This document shows, one piece after another, positions 34,497 to 45,396 of a stretch of DNA of 64,000 nucleotides (its first letter is position 1; the number at the start of each line of letters is the position of its first letter). Made by a program: the position numbers and the translations under genes. The notes beneath the pieces are model-generated. The model made no database searches and was not told the DNA's origin. It saw only the letters and a list, made by a program, of their open reading frames with translations. The DNA is taken from assembly GCA_037893225.1 (NCBI GenBank), contig JAZGUH010000117.1, positions 2,666,001-2,730,000 of the forward strand, in the 5' to 3' direction. The DNA comes from Hippasteria phrygiana. Lineage: Eukaryota; Echinodermata; Asteroidea; Valvatida; Goniasteridae.

Positions 34497-36360
34497 GACG
34501 GGCAGTGACATCCCCGAGCCCAGTCGACGGAGGAAGGAACGGCGTCGCCAACCACCACCTCCAAAGAAGGCGAGAAGAGGGAGAAAACAGCCGGATCCGG
34601 AGTCGGACAACGATCCTGACCCACCATCAGTGCTCCAGCCTGACATCCCCCCTGATATACATGGATGGACGAGGACTCTGTCAGATGTTTTCGTGCGACC
34701 CTTCAATGGGAAAAAACCACCTGGGCCCAAATTCAGACGGAGTGAGTCACCGCTCCACTACTTCCTACAGTTTTTTCCCCTGTCCCTGCTGCTGTCCATC
34801 GTCAAGTGGACGAATCTAAGCCTGAGGGAGGCACTGAAGACACCGACAACAATCCGGGAGATCCGTGCGTGGTTTGGTGTCCATATCCTTATGGGCCTCA
34901 ACAAGCTCCCAAACTACCGCGGCTACTGGAGCACACACCCAGCCCTCAGAAACCACATGATTTCTACAACGATGTCCCGCAACAGGTTCGATACCATGAA
35001 CACATACCTTGCGTGTAATGATCCCGACAAAGACCCGGCACTGATCAGAAGCAAGGCAAAGCAATACAGATTCAAGAAAAAGAACCCCCTGTACCCCCTC
35101 CAGCCACTCTGGAACAAGGTCAGGCGCAGATGTATCAAGAATTTCAATGCCCTGCGTGAGCTCTCCATCGATGAAGCTATGATTAGATACCGAGGGTTCA
35201 AGGCCAACATCAGAAAAGTCTTCATGCCCCTCAAGCCCATCCGGGTAGGATTTAAAATATATGTCTTAGCCGAGTCAGCTACTGGAGCCGTGCTCAACTT
35301 CATGCAACATCCCTGGGGAAAGCAGATAAAGATGACGACCATTGCCACCAAAGTTGCCAAGCACCACCGTACCCGCTTCCATCACATCTTTACTGACCGC
35401 CTCTATACTTCAGTGTCTTTGGCCAGAGCGTTCCTAGCCCGCCGAATCTACCTCACTGGGGCAGTAAAGAGTAATAGCCGAGGTCTGCCCAAGGATTTGG
35501 CAGGAAGACTGGTGGGGATGAGACGGGTGAAACGAGGCACCTTTTATTCCAGGCAGAATGGCCAGATGGTCGTCACTGCATGGAAAGATAGCAAGGCAAT
35601 GATGGTGTTGTCCACAGCCCACCAGGGATGGCGGGATCCTGACCACCACAATGTAAAGCGCAAGGTACCCGATGAGAGTGGCCGGAGGAAAACCAAAGTA
35701 ATCCCAGCTCCCCCTCAAGTCATTGATTACATGGCCAACATGGGAGGGGTGGACCGTGGGGATCAGCTCCGTGCCTACTACACCTGCTCCCGCAAAGCAC
35801 AGTATTGGTGGAAGAAGGTCCTGTACTTCCTTATTGATATATGTAGGGTGAACGCCTACATTTGCTTCATCAAGCACCGCCACCAGGATGTACATGTACC
35901 GGTCGATACATCAGGTGACAGCTCCGGTGATGGCGATGCTAGTCCAACTAACACCAAGACCAAGCATCTCAGCCACACCAAGTTTATCCTCGAGCTGGGC
36001 ACGGAGCTGATCGATGGCTATGCTGGAGGTTCAACAAATCCCCAGTGTAGATCTGCCACGACCATCCCAGGTCACAACATCAAGGGCCACTACAGTACAA
36101 GGATGCCTGGCCTCTACCCCAAGCGTTGTCAGTGGTGTCGGCACAACAACGGCGTGACGAAATCAGGCAGGCCAAAGACAACCCGAAGTGGCTGTGCAGT
36201 CTGTATGGTCAACTTATGTACCGGGCCTTGTTTCATAAAGTTTCACCAGGCTGTCACCCGTCCCGACCCTACCACAAGCACAACAGATAGCACTGATGAG
36301 GAGTCATCAGCCCCCGAACCCCCAAAGAAGAAGAAGAAGAAGACGACAAAAAGTACATGA
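33877..36360 (+). CDS. PiggyBac transposase (PGBD-like), intact
   Basis: About 827 codons from an ATG at 33,877 with no interruption. Layout: basic N-terminus, a long Glu tract (~165-210) encoded by GAG/GAA repeats, a basic patch, then the DDE_Tnp_1_7 core from SDVFVRPFNG (~270). The three catalytic Asp are visible in LSIDEAM (~433), FTDRLYTS (~508) and GGVDRGDQL (~627); the second motif has DRLY where DNFY is usual. A C-terminal cysteine-rich domain (CQWC...CAVC...CTGPC, ~752-786) fits the DNA-binding CRD of the family, and a lysine-rich tail ends the protein. The role is cut-and-paste transposition at TTAA. Intact frame plus intact ends suggest recent or current activity. Confidence 0.95.
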
Positions 36361-36424
36361 AGAAAAAAGAAAATCCAGAAGAGAAATTAACACAGAGAAG
36401 AAAAGAGGTTAAATCCGGTAAAGA

Positions 36425-36740
36425 AAACCGAAAAAAGTAGAAGAAAACCTTTACGTTTTTGGTTCAAAAGAAGGACAAAACCAAAGAAAAGAAATTCCAG
36501 AAAAGAAATCGACACAAGAAAAGTCGAAGAAAACCTTTACGTTTTTGGTTCAAAAGAAGATAAAACCAGAGAAAAGAAATTCCAGAAAAGAAATCGACAC
36601 AAGAAAAGTCGAAGAAAACCTTTACGTTTTTGGTTCAAAAGAAGATAAAACCCAGAGAAAAGAAATTCCAGAAAAGAAATCAACACAAGAAAGTTGAAGA
36701 AAACCTTTAAGTTTTTGGTTCAAAAGAAGAAAAAAAAAAA
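36425..36740 (+). repeat. ~85-bp tandem repeat downstream of transposase
   Basis: Just under four units sharing GAAGAAAACCTTTACGTTTT and TTCAAAAGAAG, spaced 85-86 bp, inside the PiggyBac element after the stop codon. Confidence 0.85.
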
Positions 36741-37572
36741 AAGGAAAAAAAGGCAATGATGACAAAATGATATTTGACAAGCAGATGTTGTTAGTATCAA
36801 GTTACTGAGCCAAAAAAAAAAAATCCATGTTTTTGATTCACTTTACAATCTGATACAGGATTTTGCAGGATTCAGGCAATGATGAGAACATCCAGTAAGC
36901 AAAAGTTGTCAATGTCAAGTTTTCCGAGCCCCCCAAAAACAAATCATTTAGAGGCCGTGTGAGGCTCGCAAGAGACCCCACTGGACTCAGCGGGCGAGAG
37001 CTGGTGGATGCCGGCCGTGGATGGACGGGGACATTTTCCATAGGGGTGCAGTCAAGTTGTACACTGTTTATGTACATTTGTGATGTGTCAAGGATAGAAA
37101 ACTTGATATACATGTACCAAGTGTAAAGTGTGTTGGTCCCTTGCAGTTAGCAGCTGTTGGTTCTATTTTTGGCTGCTTTGTTTTATTGAGTGTCCATGTA
37201 CATAAATTTATCAAAGGGCTATACTGTTCTTGGGTTACAGTGTGGATACTGCATTGCATTTGGGGGTGTCTGATTTCCGAGTGCTTATCATAATGGTGTG
37301 AGGGTACACTTCTGAAGGTCATTTTTTTTAGAAAGCCATATCCATTTTTTAGAAGGTAAAACTTAGCCATTTTTCCTGTTTCCATGATTTGGTATAACAC
37401 TGGCCATAAACCAACTGCAGGATTTTGCAGGATTCAGGCAGTGGTCACCAGTAATGAATATTGGAGGATTTTGCAGGATTCAGGTTACATGGAGTTTTAA
37501 CACTTCAGAATTAGAGGATTTTGCAGGATTCAGGTTATGTGTAAGAAAAAAGGGGTAGGGAGTTAGGGTTAA

Positions 37573-38289
37573 AGATTTTCATAGTTCCAATCTTTTCCAA
37601 TGCTGTTTGCCTCAGAAATCGTTCACGTTAAAGTTTTTGAAATCTGTTTGCGCATGATTTGGACATGTACCATGCTGGCTCCTGCCCTTTCATTGTTGTT
37701 CTTGCTGTTCTAGCCATGTATAGCAGTGGGAACCAGAGTCCGCCTAATGCGTGCATACTAATGCACCATGCGATGTTGGAAAAATGGAGTTGCCCGAGGA
37801 TTTGCAAGAAATTTTTCTGAAATAAAAATACACTTTATTGGAGAAAATGCACACTTTACAAAAAAAATCAGGGCGGGCATGAAATTTGGGACGGGCGGAG
37901 ACGAAAACCTAAAAATCTATTTTAAATGGCCTTTTACATAGATTCTCATTGGTGGTACTTTATTTGGTAAGAAAATAGTGGAATTTAGGTTCATAATTGC
38001 ACATAAAAACATTTTTTTGGGGACAACAAATTACAGTGACTTGAACTGATCTTCATGCATCTTTCAACGTCTGCATGGACTCCACACTTATAGTCTCCTG
38101 ACAATGAACAGAGCGTACGTACTGTCCAAAACTTAAAGTTTGTCCCTGTTCTTTGCAGAACCCCACAAACTCAAAAAAGATGTTCTCACATAGTGCCACT
38201 GTAAATGTTTATCTTGAACTTCTGTAAACCAATAGTATTGCCATGACATAACATTTATTCTCATTACATATCTATTGGTCAATTTTCAG
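37573..38289. other. Presumed intron, no feature seen
   Basis: No exon or element recognised between the PiggyBac right end and the acceptor at 38,290. Confidence 0.4.
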
Positions 38290-38423
38290 TCGGCCAAAGA
38301 AGCGAAAGCAAAGTGACATCAGTGTTCCACCTCTCCTGAATAAACAACGCAGGGCATCTCAGCCATCGACATCTGCCCCATCCTGCAGTCCATACAAAAC
38401 AGAGACTGACAGAGCTTTTCTAG
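38290..38423 (+). CDS. Internal exon b (nuclear-signal-containing) of ParB-like gene
   Basis: Acceptor TCAATTTTCAG and strong donor CTAG|GTAAGT bracket 134 bp. In the phase set by exon a it reads RPKKRKQSDISVPPLLNKQR then RRASQPSTS..., and ends TDRAFL with one base over. PKKRKQ resembles a classical nuclear localisation signal; the rest is low-complexity Ser/Pro. Its end phase (1) fits the exon at 43,589 exactly, completing a Gly codon. Confidence 0.65.
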
Positions 38424-38895
38424 GTAAGTTCCAACCATTTGTTACTGTTATTGCGTGTCAATGTGAAAGCCTGCATCCCCATAAATGCTATGGGAAGGAT
38501 GCTAATTACTACTATAGGAGAAACAAATATATGTTTGTTGCCAGTTACAATTTGTATTTAGGAACAAAGTAGAGTTAGGAAAAAGAGGTTTATTGTAGAT
38601 CACAGAACATCCTAATGAGTTGTAAACGCAAGGCATTGATAGTTTCCTTGTAATCGCATGGTTTTCATTGAAAACAAACACGGTTACTATATAGGCCTAT
38701 TTCTTTACTTTCTTTGGTAACCATACCTTTTTCAGCATGCCTGCTATGTTTCTTGTAAATGTTTCTGCATGATCAATTCACCTCTTGCATTAATGACAGT
38801 AATATTTTCAGTTTGGGTCATTGTTTTGAACGATATAAGGGGTTTATACAGTTTACTTGGATAAAGTATTGTATCCACCACTAAACCTATAGACT

Positions 38896-39375
38896 AAGCC
38901 GTGTCTGCACTGGAAATTTTTTTTTGAAGGTTTTACCGAGACGATGGTAAAATGAAAAATGGTCAAATGTGATCCGCACTTGGACTTTCGACACTGGAAA
39001 ATTTTACTGAGACCGTGGTAGAAGTAACCGAGCTGTCGATATAATGACTCATGAGGGCGCTTTCCGTGACCTTTCTACATTGACGCGATTGACCCAAATC
39101 ACGCGTGCCTTTTCATTTTTTCAGCTGATGTGCACACGCAGGCCTACGTCTTTGGCACCAATCAAACTTCCAACTTTATCAATAATAGTATCTGCCATGA
39201 TTGCGACCAAAAGAGGAACAACGCACTGCAATTTTAAATTTTGCCACATCTGCACCGCACTGCGGTGTAACAATGCAAAGCGCATGCATGGTTTCCCTGC
39301 GAAGCATGACCTTGCACTTGGGCCGGATGTACGCTTTTAAGTTTTACCAAAAAAAGTCAAGTGCGGACAGGGCTT
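38896..39375. mobile_element. Non-autonomous TIR element (~480 bp)
   Basis: AAGCCGTGTCTGCACTGG at the left and AAGTGCGGACAGGGCTT at the right are imperfect inverted repeats; GGTTTTACCGAG near the left and GTTTTACCAAA near the right extend the pairing. There is no coding capacity. The target duplication is unclear. It lies in the intron between exons b and c. Confidence 0.65.
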
Positions 39376-39964
39376 TATTCTCTCCAGAAAAGTAAGGGGA
39401 AGAAAGTACATGTATATATCAGTTTATAATTGCTTGTAGAAACCAGCTCACAACAAAGAGAGAGAGAGAGGATGGGGAAAGTTGGTTGAAGCAAAAGCAG
39501 CCAAATATTCATTCAACAGGAAACTCATTAAGTTGCTTGGAGAATTCCAAACCATATCTTCTCTCCATGGAGGCTACCCCCATACCCTCTCTACATGTAG
39601 GACCTAGCTCTATTATGCTCTAGGACAAACTAATTAATCAAGTGTTTCCTTGGGAGTGTAACCGTAGAAACAATGACCTCTTGTGGAGCATAGAGGAAAG
39701 AAAACAGATGGGCCATTAACCAAGGCTGACCATGAGCTGTGGTCACTGTACATGTACATGTATGTGTGTACATGTACATGTAATTTGGCAAACAGAGTAC
39801 TGTCATGAGAAACATATTTGGCTATAGGGCCATCGCGGATTTGTCCATATTTGTCCAAGTACAAATCTGTGATGGCCCTAAAGCCAAATATCGTTCCCAT
39901 GACATACTCTTATTACTTTGTGCCAAATTCCATGCTTTTAATAATTGTGCAAGCTGCCTCACTA
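39376..39964. other. Presumed intron
   Basis: Contains a short (GA)n run near 39,460, a TACATGTACATGTA palindrome cluster near 39,750-39,780, and an inverted pair around 39,820-39,890 (GGGCCATCGCGGATTTG / CAAATCTGTGATGGCCC). No exon seen. Confidence 0.45.
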
Positions 39965-40014
39965 TAAATTGGCAGAGTCTGAGTTTAATCCGCTGCCAAT
40001 GTTTCACAAAGATT

Positions 40015-43000
40015 CATTTTATCCCCTCTACAGACATGAGCAGCACCATCTGTATTGTGTACTAACCACATTATTTTCTCCTGTTCCACAGGTATGGACA
40101 ACTCGGTTTGTACTTTCCAGCAACTCAGAAAGGCTAGGGAGAAGGCCTTACGCTATTCTTACCATCAAGATAACTACAATTTTTTCTCCCTCTCTCGATT
40201 TATCCCTACAGGTTTGCAATTATCTACCTCTCCCTGCTTGGGTACCCTCTCACCGCCTCTTCAAAGGAGATGGAACCAAATTCTACATGGTACCTCCATT
40301 AAACTCATCAATGTCCTCTCTCAACAGTGTCAAACTACACTTCAGAACCTCCATCAGAATATTGCCCACCTCGACTCGGAACTTAGATCCAGTTGTTCTG
40401 ACACCAGATACAGTAAATTCCATGATGAGATTGATAAGAGCGTATCTAACCTTGACTCTGTTCTGCTTAACAGGAGAAACAAGAAGATTGGTGGCTTGCT
40501 TACCAAGCAACATCAACGCAGACAGAGACGCTTTAGACGCCCCAGGCCCCAGTCTACACCACCACCCCCTTCCAATACTGTAGTTAACCTTTCTTCATCA
40601 TCCATATCTGACGCTGAACATAAACTTCTCTCAAAGGGTCTTAATTTTTGTCCTACTCCCCACACTGTGAACCAGGTAGAGCTCAGCCAAGATCTCACGG
40701 AATACTACCGTAGGATCCGTCTCCGAGAGTTTTTCCTTGATTCTGACCGATGTGACCCAGAACCGTTCCGTGTCAAAAGTACCTGGGTACCCCCCAAGAA
40801 TCGTGTACCAGCCCTCGAGACTTATGTTCAAGTTGTCAGTTCTCAAGTCACTAACCCTGATAACTTTGTCCACAGAACTCATGACAATCTCCGCAGAGAG
40901 GAGCGCTTGGCGTTGAATGCCTTGCGCTCCCGTACTGATATCATCATCAAGCCGGCCGACAAAGGTTCAGCTGTGGTCATCATGGATCGTCATCAGTACA
41001 TTGACGAGGCCCACCGCCAGTTGAACAATCATACTAACTACATCTGCCTTGACTCTGACCCCACAGGTACATTCTCTCAAGAGATACAACAGGTGCTGGA
41101 CGATATGCGATCACGTGACCAGCTGTCTAAGAAAGCTCATAAATTTCTCTCTCCCTCTGACTGTAGGACTGCCAGATTTTATCTCCTTCCAAAGATTCAC
41201 AAGGCTGGCAACCCCGGTAGGCCCATTGTCTCTGGTAATGGTTCACCTACGGAACGTATCTCCCTGTTTATTGACAGTTTTCTCAAACCCCTCGTTCCAC
41301 AGATGCCATCATACATCCATGACACCCCAGACTTTCTGCGCAAGCTGGATGGAATCAAGAACAAGATTCCCAGCACAGCCATCATTGGGACTTTTGACGT
41401 TTCATCCCTGTACACCAACATCCCCCACGAGGAGGGTATTCGTGCTTGTTCCTCGTCCCTGGCCAAGGCAGGACACACAACCCCACCCATCAGTGATATT
41501 GGCACCCTCATGAGACTTGTACTAACCAAGAACAATTTTTCCTTCCTAGGCAAACACTATCTACAGGTACACGGTACAGCCATGGGCACTCGCATGGCCC
41601 CCTCCTTTGCATGCCTCTTCATGGGCGACCTCGAAGAGCGCATGCTTGCCTCAGCACCATGTCGCCCCTGGGTATGGTGGAGATATATTGACGATGTATT
41701 TTTCATCTGGACCAGTGATCAGGACAGTCTGGAGACTTTCATTAATCACATTAATTCCTTCCACAGGACCATCAAGTTTACATCAGAGTATTCAGTGCAT
41801 CAGACCAACTTCCTGGATGTCACCATCCGCAAGGAAGACAACTCGGTAACCACTGATCTGTATTCTAAACCCACAGACACCCACCAGTACCTCCACTCCT
41901 CCAGCTGTCACCCCAGGCATTGCAAGACAGGCATAGCATTCAGTCAGGCACTTAGACTCAGAAGGATTTGTTCTAATAATTCTGACTTTTCCCATCATGT
42001 ACAGGTACTGAAGAATAACTTGGTTGCCAGGGGCCACAGCTCCCGCCAAGTTCAACGTGCTATCGCCAGAGCCAAAACTATCACCAGAGATTTTGCGCTC
42101 AAGAAAAAGACACCTAGCACTAATGCCGACCCCAAGATTCCCTTGGTCACCACCTTTCATCCTAGTCTCCCTCCCCTTCGTAAAATAACTAATGACAACC
42201 ATCATATCCTTCATACTTCAGATCGCCTTGCCCGTGCCGCCCCTGACAACCCAATATTGGCTTATAGGCGCCCCCGTAATCTACGAGACCTGATTGTTCG
42301 AGCCGAGGTCCCCACCTTGGCTGCATCCCCTCCCATACAGCATGGTACTTTTAAGTGCAATTCCAGGTGTGTTGTTTGCCATACTCACATGCAGGAGTCT
42401 GACTCCTTTTCTGGCCATTCATCTGGAACTACTCACAGAACCAATGGCAACATTACTTGCAACACCTCTAATGTCATATATCTCATTTCTTGCAGGGTTT
42501 GTGGTATCCAGTATGTCGGGGAGACCAAGAACACGCTCAAGAAGCGTTTCTATGGCCATCGATCGACTGTAAACACCAAGAAAATTGACACCCCTGTTGG
42601 TCATCACTTCAACTTGCCTAACCATTCCATTTCTGATATGATTCTACAGGGCATAGAATCACTTTTCCACCGCAAGGACTCAGTTCGCCTCAGCCGAGAG
42701 AAAGTTTGGATGAAACGTCTTCGGACTATTCAACCACATGGTCTAAACATCCAGGAAGGGAATGATTAACTTTTAATTTTTCCCCCATTGTCATTTGTTT
42801 ACAGATTATCCTCCTGGCAAACCCTCTTGGGGTCTCTTGGCCAAATGGGGTTGTCTTACCATTTCCTGTTTATCTTTGCCACTAACCACATTCCTTTGTC
42901 CAATTCCCCAGCTTCAACCTTCATCCTAATCCCTCCCCGCATTCATCCTTACCCAAACCTCTCTCTTTGATGTTTACCCACTGCCATGCTCCCTTGCATC

Positions 43001-43134
43001 CCTCTTTTGTGTTTCTCCACCCACCCCCTCATGCATGTGTGTTCCCTACATGTTTGTTTCTTGTACTCTGTCATTTGCCTTTGAGAAAGAACTTGCTTAA
43101 GTTCGAAACGTCAGGCCAGCTAATTTTTTGATTT
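40015..43134 (+). mobile_element. Penelope-like retroelement (3.12 kb)
   Basis: Flanked by AAAGATT at 40,008-40,014 and 43,135-43,141, a 7-bp duplication. The undisturbed target is preserved in a tandem copy at 43,434-43,500, where CACAAAGATTTAGTTAC is continuous, which fixes both boundaries. It carries one intact RT-endonuclease ORF and a short 3' tail with GAACTTGCTTAAGTTCGAAA. Confidence 0.88.
40094..42769 (+). CDS. Penelope-like RT with GIY-YIG endonuclease, intact
   Basis: About 891 codons from the ATG at 40,094 (GMDNSVCTFQQLRK); the open frame runs 13 codons further upstream without an ATG, across a CTGTTCCACAG acceptor-like site. Motifs in order: IIKPADKGSAVVIMD, FYLLPKIHKAGNPGRPIVSG, FDVSSLYTNIPHEEG, GTAMGTRMAPSFACLFMGDL and the catalytic YIDDVFF (Tyr531-Asp534). 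Then a Cys cluster FKCNSRCVVC (~753) and a GIY-YIG nuclease, VIYLISCRVCGIQYVGETKN (~794), reaching to the C-terminus. This is the canonical endonuclease-plus PLE layout; the Cys cluster before GIY-YIG recalls the Neptune-type clade. It copies its RNA into nicked target DNA. No frameshifts seen. Confidence 0.95.
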   Translation: MDNSVCTFQQLRKAREKALRYSYHQDNYNFFSLSRFIPTGLQLSTSPCLGTLSPPLQRRWNQILHGTSIKLINVLSQQCQTTLQNLHQNIAHLDSELRSSCSDTRYSKFHDEIDKSVSNLDSVLLNRRNKKIGGLLTKQHQRRQRRFRRPRPQSTPPPPSNTVVNLSSSSISDAEHKLLSKGLNFCPTPHTVNQVELSQDLTEYYRRIRLREFFLDSDRCDPEPFRVKSTWVPPKNRVPALETYVQVVSSQVTNPDNFVHRTHDNLRREERLALNALRSRTDIIIKPADKGSAVVIMDRHQYIDEAHRQLNNHTNYICLDSDPTGTFSQEIQQVLDDMRSRDQLSKKAHKFLSPSDCRTARFYLLPKIHKAGNPGRPIVSGNGSPTERISLFIDSFLKPLVPQMPSYIHDTPDFLRKLDGIKNKIPSTAIIGTFDVSSLYTNIPHEEGIRACSSSLAKAGHTTPPISDIGTLMRLVLTKNNFSFLGKHYLQVHGTAMGTRMAPSFACLFMGDLEERMLASAPCRPWVWWRYIDDVFFIWTSDQDSLETFINHINSFHRTIKFTSEYSVHQTNFLDVTIRKEDNSVTTDLYSKPTDTHQYLHSSSCHPRHCKTGIAFSQALRLRRICSNNSDFSHHVQVLKNNLVARGHSSRQVQRAIARAKTITRDFALKKKTPSTNADPKIPLVTTFHPSLPPLRKITNDNHHILHTSDRLARAAPDNPILAYRRPRNLRDLIVRAEVPTLAASPPIQHGTFKCNSRCVVCHTHMQESDSFSGHSSGTTHRTNGNITCNTSNVIYLISCRVCGIQYVGETKNTLKKRFYGHRSTVNTKKIDTPVGHHFNLPNHSISDMILQGIESLFHRKDSVRLSREKVWMKRLRTIQPHGLNIQEGND

Positions 43135-43433
43135 AAAGATTTAGTTACTTTAAATGTTTAACTGCTCTCATTTGATATTCTCTACCATGCAAAGTCTCAT
43201 ATCACATTCATGATTTAAAGGTAACATATTCTTTTGTCTTTCACTTACAGGCTATGCAATTATAATTGATGTGATTGGACTTAATGAGCTTCAAATTCAC
43301 AAAGTTACTTGCCGGCACAGTTACCCTAACAAAAATAAATGGGAAATCACGTGAAAAATTAAAACATCTTGATATTTAGCCCAAAAAAATAAACGGGGGG
43401 GAAATGTGTTTGTGCAGTCAAGCATAAGATAAA

Positions 43434-44205
43434 TTGGCAGAGTCTGAGTTTAATCCGCTGCCAATGTTTCACAAAGATTTAGTTACTTTAAATGTTTAAC
43501 TGCTCTCATTTGATATTCTCTACCATGCAAAGTCTCATATCACATTCATGATTTAAAGGTAACATATTCTTTTGTCTTTCACTTACAGGCTATGTCAAGA
43601 TTTCGTTGCAGAATCTTGAGGTTGGCAAACAAATAAGACCAGTACGTGACGACTTTGTTGCCAGCCTACAGCAACGCATGCAGAGGTTTTCTATGTACGC
43701 CTACCAACCATTAATGGTCATCACCAAGACACTCAAGGACAAGAAGCACTTCAATGAAGCTAATGTAAGTCTACTCTATGAAGTTGTTATTGGTTTAACA
43801 GCTAGAATATTTTCCTGATTAAATAAATACAAATAAATTGAAGTGGTATACAACTTTATATTGTATCAACAATCTCAAATCGCTGTAATTAGCCCATTCG
43901 TCAGGTCAACAGATCACACAGCCACTGATATCAGTGCAGGTCATCAACCCTCATACCTCTTAGACAACACTATGGGAATTTTGTGTGGTAATTTTTGTTT
44001 GTCTCAGATTTTGCTCGTTCCACATGCAATTATAATTGATGTGATTGGACTTAATGAGCTTCAAATTCACAAAGTTACTTGCCGGCACAGTTACCCTAAC
44101 AAAAATAAATGGGAAATCACGTGAAAAATTAAAACATCTTGATATTTAGCCCAAAAAAATAAACGGGGGGAAAATGTGTTTGTGCAGTCAAGCATAAGAT
44201 AAACT
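43434..44205 (+). repeat. Tandem duplication of the target region (intact copy)
   Basis: The left part (43,434-43,593) repeats 39,965-40,014 plus 43,135-43,256; the right part (44,029-44,205) repeats 43,257-43,434. Only this copy retains the 435-bp middle (43,594-44,028) with the body of exon c. The Penelope-like element sits in the other copy. Junctions show 3-base microhomology (ATG and AAA). Confidence 0.85.
43589..43764 (+). CDS. Exon c: ParB-like N-terminal domain fragment
   Basis: Acceptor TTTGTCTTTCACTTACAG and donor AAT|GTAAGT bracket 176 bp. In the phase passed on by exon b it reads GYVKISLQNLEVG, then IRPVRDDFVASLQQRM, then YQPLMVITKTLKDKKHFNEA. The pattern I-x-x-L-x-V...RPV-x-x-x-x-V-x-x-L-x-x-R/S-M...P-L-x-V matches the start of ParB/Srx-type domains, in which a position strand and 'what-to-bind' helix precede the GxxR motif; that motif would fall in the next, unseen exon. 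The exon end is phase 0. The acceptor region is duplicated at 43,137-43,256, where the exon body has been lost. Confidence 0.6.
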
Positions 44206-45145
44206 GCACAGACGGCAGCCAATGGCGTCATCCGGCCTGGTGACACTTTTTTGTTTGCGTCCACAGACGTCATTTGTACGCAAAGGGTTAAGCAACCTAG
44301 CTGATTTTAAGCACACTTTTAAAATCCGGCCAAGTACATGTATGTTTATAATCGGTAAAGCACATATTCCCATTCCTGAATACTTTCATTTGAAAAGTTG
44401 AGAAAAAAGCTATTAATAATGCACAAATTTAATTATTTTTTCAATAATTTTACTGCATGGGATGTTTGTGAAACACACCTCTGGTCATGTCTATGGTGTA
44501 CGTGCACTGTATATATCTCCGAGGACAAGAGAAGAAAGGAAACACAAAGAAACCTTTCAGTCCTCGAACGTTGAGTCTTTTGTTGAAATCGGTCCTCGAA
44601 CGTAAGGATACGTGCTTAGTCTTTGGGGGTTGGTTATATTAAAGGAACAATAGGAAACACAAAGCATTGTCCTCGGACGTATTGGGGAAGTACGACTGTG
44701 TGTGTGCATTGTGTAACAATTTTACTGCACGCACAGTAAGTACCGCACTTTGGTGCAGCGGTGTTTACCTGAAATCTAAAACCACCTATGTGACAGACTC
44801 TCCACCAATATGAAGAGGTAAACTGTTTCAGGTATTCATGAATAAGGAGAAATTCAAATCAAGACGAAATAAGTCCAATAATTTTAAACAAATTGTGCAC
44901 TCAAAATTCATATCAGAATAATATCCTTTGTGACAAAGCAACTTAAACAACATGACGACAAATGCACAAACCAAGTTTTAAGTTTAAGTTTTAAAAGAAT
45001 TAGCATTTGCAAAACGAAAAAAAAAGCATACGTAAAAAAGAAAGAAATTCCAAACTGCACCTGAATATTTTTGGATTAAAGAAAGACTTGAATACCTGTG
45101 TTGATGAATATTTAATTGCCGTAAATGCTGTCTTTTTATATTTAG

Positions 45146-45396
45146 GTACAGGTTTGCTTGCAAGCCTGAAAGAGGGAAGAAACTGTATTGCAGTGGAGGA
45201 GGATGGAGAGAAGCTTTTCCATCTTCAGGCCAGGTACAATCTGATGGCAGGAGACATGACAAGCCAAGAATCTTCCAGCAGTGAAGAGACCCAGATTGAA
45301 GAAGACAGTAACAGTGAGAGGGTTTTAGATGACATGGAGGAGGAAGTTGTGTCATTCAGTGAGATTTCTCCAGTGCTACATCTGAAGGTTCCATGA
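45146..45396 (+). CDS. Last exon: DNA-methyltransferase-like SAM-binding end
   Basis: Acceptor TTTTTATATTTAG precedes a frame needing one base from the previous exon: (G)TGLLASLKEGRNCIAVEED, then EKLFHLQARYNL, and an acidic Ser/Glu tail ending HLKVP. The G-T-G...L-x-x-G-R-N-x-I-x-V-E-x-D block matches motif I and the following acidic motif of N6_N4-type (beta-class) DNA methyltransferases, where motif I lies near the C-terminus. The phase does not fit the end of exon c, and the DPPY/SPPY catalytic motif was not found in between, so at least one exon is missing, unrecognised or deleted. Function is therefore a hypothesis. Confidence 0.55.

Larger units (their letters stand above)
32936..37568 (+). 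mobile_element. Complete PiggyBac transposon (4.63 kb)
   Basis: TTAA (32,932-32,935) then CCCTAACCATCCC at the left, and GGGAGTTAGGG then TTAA (37,569-37,572) at the right: inverted CCCTAAC termini with the PiggyBac TTAA duplication. Both subterminal regions carry several copies of GGATTTTGSAGGATTSAGG-like words, presumably transposase binding sites. One full-length transposase gene lies inside. It sits between exons a and b of the host gene in the same orientation. Confidence 0.92.

Noticed and set aside
34159..34730. Ser- and Leu-rich open frames antisense to the transposase acidic tract
   Set aside because: They are shadows of the GAG/GAA repeat encoding the Glu run.
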